From: Kribbella antiqua
GTDB taxonomy: Bacteria > Actinomycetota > Actinomycetes > Propionibacteriales > Kribbellaceae
Length of the DNA stretch: 64,000 nucleotides
Direction of reading: 5' to 3'
NCBI RefSeq assembly: GCF_004345665.1
Contig: NZ_SLWR01000005.1
Coordinates: 310,001-374,000, forward strand
The notes under the pieces were generated by a model, which saw only the letters and a list, made by a program, of their open reading frames with translations, made no database searches and was not told where the DNA came from. Made by a program: the position numbers and the translations under genes. This document shows, one piece after another, positions 59,467 through 64,000 of this stretch (the first letter of the stretch is position 1; the number at the start of each line of letters is the position of its first letter).

Positions 59467-61724
59467 GCCCGGAAGCGCGGCCCTGGCGAGGGAAAGGGCA
59501 CGAAGCGCGGCTGAGCCTGACCGCCGAGCAGAACGAGGCCGTCGGCCTGGCACACGCCCGCGCGGTGAGCAGGCGGACGGAACTCGACGACGCGATGCTG
59601 GCGAACGTAACCGCCACCGCCGAGTACGGCGCCAAGCTGGAAGGCCTGGAGTACTCGCTCAAGAGCGCCGAATCGTTTCGCAGCAAGGTCGCCCGCCGGG
59701 GCAAGGACAGGACAGCGGAAGAGGTCGCGAACTCCACCAACGACCTCAATCGCTACACGCTGACGTTTCCGCCCGAGCAGTACGCCGATGGCGTGCTCAG
59801 CAGCCGCGATCACCTCGAGCGTCAGGGCTTCGTTCGGGTTTCGGAGAAGAACACCTGGAATCTGCCCGACTACCGCGGGGTCAACTCGACCTGGGCCAGC
59901 CTTGGGCCGGACGGCAAGGCGCTGCACAAGTTCGAAGTCCAGTACCACACCCCGGAAAGCTTCGAGGTGAAGGACAAGCGCAACCATCTGCTGTACGAGT
60001 TGCAGCGGGTGGATGACGACGCCGGCAACCCCAACGCGGAGCTCCGACGGGAGGCGATCCGCCATCTGCAGGCGGAGCGCTACGGGACGATGGAACCACC
60101 GCCCGGCCACCAGCGGATCTGCGAGACCGTGCCGGACAACCCGCTCGAGCCGGTGCCGCAGTCGATCAAGGACGACGTACTGGCCGAAGAGCAGGAGCTC
60201 AAGGAACGTAAGGGCGCCGAGAAGGCCGCGGAAGACGAGCAGTTGACGTTGTTCTCGCGGGGAGCGGCGCGGAGTAATCGGGATGTTGTCGAGAACGGTG
60301 GTGGGTTGCCTCGGACGGCGGAGACTGTCGAGGAGGCGGCTGACGCCGGCGGGATGGATCTCACCGGGGTCGACGTGGTCATCGTGGAGGAGCCGGACGA
60401 GATCCAGTACCTCGACTATCAGCAGGCCTGCGCCTGTACGCCGGGCGAGCTCGGCGGGGACCAGATCCGGCTCGGCCCGGCGAGTTTCGCCGATCGGGAG
60501 ACGCTGGTGGCGACACTGGCGCATGAGAAGACCCATGTCGACCAGCTCCGCTCGGGCACGGAGGTCGGCACGGGGAACATCGGGGACCTCGAAGAAGAGG
60601 CGTATGCGAGCGAAGCTCCGGCGCTGGAGAGACTGAGGGAACATGACATCAATCAGGTTCAGGGTCGAGACGACCTTCGATCTTCCGAGCAGGGACGGAC
60701 TCCTGGTTCCGGGCGAGCTCCTGACGGGAGCGATCCAAGCCGGGACGACACTGCAGACGGAGGACACGGGTCAACCGGTACGAGTCCTGGGAGTGGAGTT
60801 CCCGACGCCATCGACGGAGGGGACGAACAAGGTAACCCTGAGAATCGACCGCAACTCCCCACCCCTCAAACCGGGCACGACCTTGATCAGCCCGACCTAA
60901 CCCCCTCCGACCAAGACCCGGACTCCGACACCCAGCAAACCGAGCCAGCCCCGGACGCCGACACGAACCAAGACGCGGATCCGGACCCCGACGCCGAGTC
61001 CGACGCGGAGTCCGACGCCGACGCCCAGGCGGACGCCGAGTCCGAGGCGGACGCGGAGTCCGACGCCGACGCCCAGGCCGACGCCGAGGCGGACGCGGAG
61101 TCCGAGGCCGACGCGGAATCCGACGCCGACGTCCAGGCCGACGCCGAGGCCAAGGCCGACGCGGAATCCGAAGCCGACGCGGAAGTTACGCCGGGCTCGG
61201 AGGGCGAGGTTGACGGGGAGCAGGTCGAGGCTGAGGCGGCGGACGCCGATCAGGAGGCGGAGGAAGAGCCTGCCGCGGAGGCGGAGCCTGTCGCTGAAGC
61301 GGAGGTCGAGCCCGGAGCCGAACCGGACGCGGAACCGCAGGCGGAAACCGACCCCGCACCAGGAGCAGAGGTTGACGCCGAGCCCGGAACCGAGGCTGAG
61401 GCCGACGCCGAGACCGACCCCGGAGGTGAAGCAGAGGCCGGAGCTGAGGCGGAGGCGGACGCCGGTCAGGTGGTCGAGGAAGAGCCTGCCGCCGAGCCGG
61501 AGCCTGCCGCCGAAGCGGAGGTCGAGTCCGGAGCCGAGGCAGAGGCAGAGGCGCAGCCGGAGGGTGCGGCTGCCGGTGAGCCGGAGAGCGACGGTGGGTA
61601 TGACGGGCAGGCCGCGGATGATGATGCTCGGGTTCAGGCGGCGATGGAGGCGGAGGATGGGGACGCCGACTTCGGTGGCAATTCCTATGACGACTCCGCG
61701 AGTACCGGCACGGAGATGGAGTGA
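59463..61724 (+). CDS. Large putative effector: RelA/SpoT-like N-terminus, HEKTH metalloprotease-like motif, acidic tail
   Basis: Starting at GTG 59463, 753 codons are open. Residues 85-185 ([52 protein letters not shown]) resemble a domain in phage head and mobile-element proteins. They follow the layout of RelA/SpoT synthetases: Asp94/Arg97, YRGVN and Glu158 in EVQ. Residues 297-395 hold HEKTH (354-358) with an acidic LEEEAYASE downstream, a zincin pattern. From about 480 on, the tail is Asp/Glu/Ala repeats. Residues about 395-480 are doubtful because a better-coding gene occupies another frame there. Confidence 0.7.
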   Translation: MSPEARPWRGKGHEARLSLTAEQNEAVGLAHARAVSRRTELDDAMLANVTATAEYGAKLEGLEYSLKSAESFRSKVARRGKDRTAEEVANSTNDLNRYTLTFPPEQYADGVLSSRDHLERQGFVRVSEKNTWNLPDYRGVNSTWASLGPDGKALHKFEVQYHTPESFEVKDKRNHLLYELQRVDDDAGNPNAELRREAIRHLQAERYGTMEPPPGHQRICETVPDNPLEPVPQSIKDDVLAEEQELKERKGAEKAAEDEQLTLFSRGAARSNRDVVENGGGLPRTAETVEEAADAGGMDLTGVDVVIVEEPDEIQYLDYQQACACTPGELGGDQIRLGPASFADRETLVATLAHEKTHVDQLRSGTEVGTGNIGDLEEEAYASEAPALERLREHDINQVQGRDDLRSSEQGRTPGSGRAPDGSDPSRDDTADGGHGSTGTSPGSGVPDAIDGGDEQGNPENRPQLPTPQTGHDLDQPDLTPSDQDPDSDTQQTEPAPDADTNQDADPDPDAESDAESDADAQADAESEADAESDADAQADAEADAESEADAESDADVQADAEAKADAESEADAEVTPGSEGEVDGEQVEAEAADADQEAEEEPAAEAEPVAEAEVEPGAEPDAEPQAETDPAPGAEVDAEPGTEAEADAETDPGGEAEAGAEAEADAGQVVEEEPAAEPEPAAEAEVESGAEAEAEAQPEGAAAGEPESDGGYDGQAADDDARVQAAMEAEDGDADFGGNSYDDSASTGTEME
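60643..60900 (+). CDS. Nested small beta-barrel protein resembling EF-Tu domain 2 (85 aa)
   Basis: This ATG ORF lies wholly inside the 753-codon ORF in another frame. It has a GAGGGA ribosome-binding site. Its product reads [32 protein letters not shown] and then [17 protein letters not shown] and [10 protein letters not shown] (patterns), the strand order of translation-factor domain 2. Its third codon positions are clearly more GC-rich than those of the long frame over the same bases, although several A-ending codons are present. It is probably the authentic gene of this segment. The function is unknown. Confidence 0.65.
   Translation: MTSIRFRVETTFDLPSRDGLLVPGELLTGAIQAGTTLQTEDTGQPVRVLGVEFPTPSTEGTNKVTLRIDRNSPPLKPGTTLISPT
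60980..61180 (+). repeat. Imperfect tandem repeats encoding Asp/Ala/Glu/Ser
   Basis: Units of GCCGACGC(C/G)GAGTCCGA type (period six, grouped in 18 to 24 bases) encode runs such as [20 protein letters not shown]. The repeats continue more degenerately to about 61560. They build the acidic tail of the large protein. Confidence 0.8.
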
Positions 61725-61726
61725 CG

Positions 61727-62122
61727 ATGGGATCCAAGCCGCCATGGGTCTGGGACGAACTGAGCAGCGAGGTCCGGGAGCAGTCCTGGCAGAAGCTGGC
61801 TGAGTGGGTTGCCTGGCTGGAGGACGCGTACGCGCCGTGGGTGATGCTGCCGCCGTGCTGGCCGGTGCACGAAGGGCTGCGGACCGAGTTGACCATGTTC
61901 TGGTACTGGCATCGCTACGTCATGACCGGCACGTCCAGCCCGATCGACGGCGTCCGCTGGCACAACGAGATCCGCCGCTCCGCGCAAGCCTGGCGTGAGC
62001 TCGCCACCTGCCGGCACGAACCGCCGGTCGCGCACCACGGCCAGATCCTGGCCGCCCGCCGCCAGAAACGCGACGAGTTCCTGGCCCAGGCAATGCAGCA
62101 GTCCGGCAACGAGGAGGCGTGA
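61727..62122 (+). CDS. DUF4913-like small protein
   Basis: The ATG at 61727 is preferred (GGAG seven bases upstream); the GTG at 61721 overlaps the previous stop and is an alternative. The 131-residue protein is rich in Trp and Arg ([55 protein letters not shown]; patterns). This spacing resembles DUF4913 proteins of actinobacterial mobile elements. The function is unknown. Its stop overlaps the next gene. Confidence 0.6.
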   Translation: MGSKPPWVWDELSSEVREQSWQKLAEWVAWLEDAYAPWVMLPPCWPVHEGLRTELTMFWYWHRYVMTGTSSPIDGVRWHNEIRRSAQAWRELATCRHEPPVAHHGQILAARRQKRDEFLAQAMQQSGNEEA

Positions 62123-62124
62123 CG

Positions 62125-63102
62125 ATGGCAACCACCCAGTCCGACCGGCCGGCCAGCCCTTTCGTCGAGCCATGGGAACCGTCGCAGCGGACCATCTTCG
62201 TCACCGCGATCGTGGTCGCCCTGATCGCCTCACTCAGTACGGCGAACTTCGTCGCACAACGGATCTGGTTCACCCCGGAGGCCGCGGTCAAGGGCTACTA
62301 CGGTGCACTCGCCGACCGCGATGCGGCGAAGGCAGCGTCGTACCTGAGCAATAACGACACAACCTTGGCGGCCGCCCTCATCAGCTCGGACAAGTACGTG
62401 CCGCCGAGCGGTCTGAAGGTGGACAGCATCCGGGAGGACGACGAGGATAGCAAGGGCCGGAGTGCCCAGGTCGATTTCTCCATCGGCGACACCAAGGCGA
62501 CGGGCTCGATGTCACTGCGCCGGAGTGAAGATTTGTCGTGGGGCCTCTTCCGCGGCTGGGACATCACGGGCAACCGCCCGGCGCTCCAGATCAGCAGCTC
62601 GATCCCGGTCGACGTACAGGTGAACGGACAACGGGTGGATCTCGAGTCCGGCGACCTCAACGTCTTCCCCGGCCGGTACGTCGTTCAGGTCGCTGACAAC
62701 CCACTGGTGGAAAGCGACCCAGTCAGCGTCGACGCCGGCTTCGAGAACGTCGAGGTCCAGCTCGCTCCGCGGATCAAGTCGACGATCGAGACGGAAGCGC
62801 AGGCGCAGATCAAGGCATACCTGAAGCAGTGCCTGACCGAAGCGACCAAGCCGGAGCACAGCTGCCCGTTCTCGTTCGGCTATTCCGACATCACCAACCC
62901 GGTCTGGCGGATCGACACCTACCCGACCGTCGAACTCGAGCTGGATTCCAGCGGCGAAGGCATCGTCGTGCACTCCAACACCGAGGGCGAAGCCACTGTG
63001 ACGGGAACGTACGACGGCGCCCCTTACACCGACACCGATACGTTCAGCGTCAGTGGCACCATCACGGTCGACCAGGGCAAGGTCACCTTCCAACCCGAGT
63101 AA
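62125..63102 (+). CDS. Single-pass membrane protein with NTF2-like extracellular domain
   Basis: The ATG at 62125 has GAGGAGG at ideal spacing; the GTG at 62119 overlaps the previous stop. The 325-residue protein has one membrane helix (about 24-46) and then an NTF2-like domain (about 50-150: FTPEAAVKGYYGALADRDAAKAASYL). A beta-rich domain with two Cys (QCLTEA, HSCPF) completes it. The layout recalls the TcpC/VirB8-type NTF2-fold proteins of type IV systems, but similarity is only structural by eye. It ends the operon. Confidence 0.7.
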   Translation: MATTQSDRPASPFVEPWEPSQRTIFVTAIVVALIASLSTANFVAQRIWFTPEAAVKGYYGALADRDAAKAASYLSNNDTTLAAALISSDKYVPPSGLKVDSIREDDEDSKGRSAQVDFSIGDTKATGSMSLRRSEDLSWGLFRGWDITGNRPALQISSSIPVDVQVNGQRVDLESGDLNVFPGRYVVQVADNPLVESDPVSVDAGFENVEVQLAPRIKSTIETEAQAQIKAYLKQCLTEATKPEHSCPFSFGYSDITNPVWRIDTYPTVELELDSSGEGIVVHSNTEGEATVTGTYDGAPYTDTDTFSVSGTITVDQGKVTFQPE

Positions 63103-63114
63103 GCCCTTCGCTGG

Positions 63115-63801
63115 TCAGGGCTTGGTCGCACCGAGGGCGGTCGTGTAGATCGCCTTCATTGTGGGCCAGTTCGTGACCAGCGATGAGGCGTAGAGGACGT
63201 AGTCGACTCGGCCGACGCGCCAGTAGATGGAGTTGACGTGCTTGCGGCCGGCGGCGGTGTTGAACTCGAACTCCCAGGTGACTGATTCGTGGCCGCGCCA
63301 CTTGCCGGGTGTGAGGGCCAGGCGTTGGTAACCGGGGTACTTGCCGGCGAAGCCTCGCTCGCCTTGCGTCTGGATTGCGAGTAGAGAACCGGGTGGCGAG
63401 GCGGAACCGCCGTACCGGAGGAAGCTTGTCGGTTGTGCTGGATTGGTTGCCTGCATGGCGGTGCTTCGGTTCGCCTGGGGCTTGGCCGGCCATCCGGATG
63501 GGATCAATGTCGTGAGACCGCCCGGCGCCGAGGCTGGCTGGAAGCCCGCCGGTACGCCGGGTTTGGTGGGGGACGGCGTGGTCGGCGAGGGCGACGATGT
63601 GGGGGTGGTCGGCTCCGACGGCTCAACGGTCGGGGTGGTCGATGGGGTTGTGCTGGCCGGGGTTGAAGAAGTTGGCGGGGCCGCGGTCGCTTCACCGTCC
63701 GAGGAGCGTGCGACCAGCAACGTCGTACCGACGAGTGCGCAGGCCGTCAGGTTCGCTGCGAGTGCGATCACGGCCAACTTGCCGGAACTCACGCCACTCA
63801 T
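63115..63801 (-). CDS. Membrane-anchored protein with Thr/Pro linker
   Basis: The ATG at 63799-63801 (GGGGGAGCG upstream) gives 228 residues with a hydrophobic N-terminal segment (about 8-31). A TTPSTTPT-type linker (about 40-80) and a C-terminal domain of about 140 residues follow (STAMQATNPAQPTSFLRYG, RGHESVTWEFEF, NSIYWRVGRVDYVLYASS). The family is common in actinomycetes without known function. The gene is convergent with the effector operon; 12 bases separate the stops. Confidence 0.7.
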   Translation of the reverse strand: MSGVSSGKLAVIALAANLTACALVGTTLLVARSSDGEATAAPPTSSTPASTTPSTTPTVEPSEPTTPTSSPSPTTPSPTKPGVPAGFQPASAPGGLTTLIPSGWPAKPQANRSTAMQATNPAQPTSFLRYGGSASPPGSLLAIQTQGERGFAGKYPGYQRLALTPGKWRGHESVTWEFEFNTAAGRKHVNSIYWRVGRVDYVLYASSLVTNWPTMKAIYTTALGATKP

Positions 63802-63901
63802 CGCTCCCCCAGAGCCTCGAGATCGCCTGAAGGCTAGGCTACCTGGAGCATCCGCGGGCACACTGGTTGCGACGGCGGGTTGCTCACGAGTGGGGACGTG
63901 A

Positions 63902-64000
63902 ATGGTTGAGCACGAGGATTCGGCGGCCGCGGTCCAGCGGCTGCATCAGGAACTACTCGCGCGACCGGACGACAACGAGCTCCGGACGCAACTGGCCTGG
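63902..64000 (+). CDS. Start of a gene cut by the window edge
   Basis: The ATG at 63902 follows TGGGGACG, and 33 codons are open to the edge. The start reads MVEHEDSAAAVQRLHQELLAR and then PDDNELRTQLAW, a TPR-like helix pattern. Too little is visible to name it. Confidence 0.5.
   Translation, partial: MVEHEDSAAAVQRLHQELLARPDDNELRTQLAW

Noticed and set aside
60897..61745. Long minus-strand open frame rich in Gly, Leu and Arg
   Set aside because: It is the antisense of the acidic repeat tail, with no credible start and repetitive composition.
56274..63102. Interpretation as a complete conjugative element (ICE)
   Set aside because: No relaxase, integrase, VirB4-type ATPase, origin of transfer or attachment repeats were seen; the only tRNA gene is 38 kb away with no duplicated end.

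Overview
The window is chromosomal DNA of a high-GC actinomycete. GC-rich third codon positions, many GTG starts, GTAC-rich codon contexts, a TadA plus TadA-associated protein pair, a SigE-family sigma factor with its membrane partner, LytR_C, MenB and many secreted Pro/Thr/Ser-linker proteins all fit Propionibacteriales, and the style is close to Kribbella. The genus is inference. I see no rRNA, CRISPR array, integrase or complete insertion sequence. There is one tRNA, tRNA-Ser(CGA).

Layout. 0-8 kb: a partial M15 peptidase, a methyltransferase, a large secreted subtilase, an APH-like kinase, a SnoaL-like protein, a Cro/C1-MmyB regulator and a DinB protein. 8-18.5 kb: cell-envelope and signalling genes (sigma factor with a repeat-rich partner, two secreted proteins, a membrane diguanylate cyclase, a HerA-like ATPase, an L,D-transpeptidase, a VapB-like protein with LytR_C, a CPA1 antiporter). 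18.6-23.6 kb: tRNA-Ser, tadA and its partner, upp, a 5'-truncated SGNH hydrolase, menB and a LacI regulator. 23.7-31.7 kb: a secreted X-Pro dipeptidyl-peptidase, a pterin dehydratase/VOC fusion, a frameshifted methyltransferase, a DinB remnant, a PadR/HAAS pair, and a GNAT / class III cyclase / cyclic-nucleotide-binding group.

33-44 kb is a carbohydrate locus. One long minus-strand operon encodes a nucleoside-hydrolase-like protein, an ABC sugar importer, a TIM-barrel isomerase, a split transketolase, a DUF4038 (apiosidase-like) protein and a SorC regulator. An FGGY kinase is divergent from it. These are the parts expected for uptake and breakdown of apiose-containing glycosides through apulose and apulose 4-phosphate. 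That substrate is inferred from the gene set. 44.8-49.6 kb is a second, plus-strand sugar operon (cupin, Gfo/Idh/MocA oxidoreductase, DUF993, two TIM-barrel isomerases/epimerases) behind paired LacI-type palindromes.

49.6-55.7 kb holds a GAF-PAS-GGDEF protein, a second APH-like kinase, GNAT and DUF6461-like genes, a Tat-exported PhoD phosphatase and an aldo/keto reductase. 56.3-63.1 kb is the most unusual segment, a tightly overlapped operon of an M48 membrane protease, a soluble VirD4/TraG-like ATPase, and a 753-codon protein. That protein has a RelA/SpoT-like-looking N-terminus, an HEKTH metalloprotease-like motif and a long Asp/Glu/Ala tail. An 85-codon EF-Tu-domain-2-like gene is nested in another frame, and two further genes follow. 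No relaxase, integrase or other conjugation gene is nearby, so it may be a domesticated or undescribed translocation/effector system.

Intergenic DNA carries two families of structured repeats: GTGGGTTC-type nested hairpins (one copy at 19.8 kb, three at 44.1-44.5 kb) and GACAGGAGGTA inverted repeats (5.3 and 51.1 kb, each in front of an APH-like kinase). A 165-base near-perfect hairpin lies between lacI and menB.
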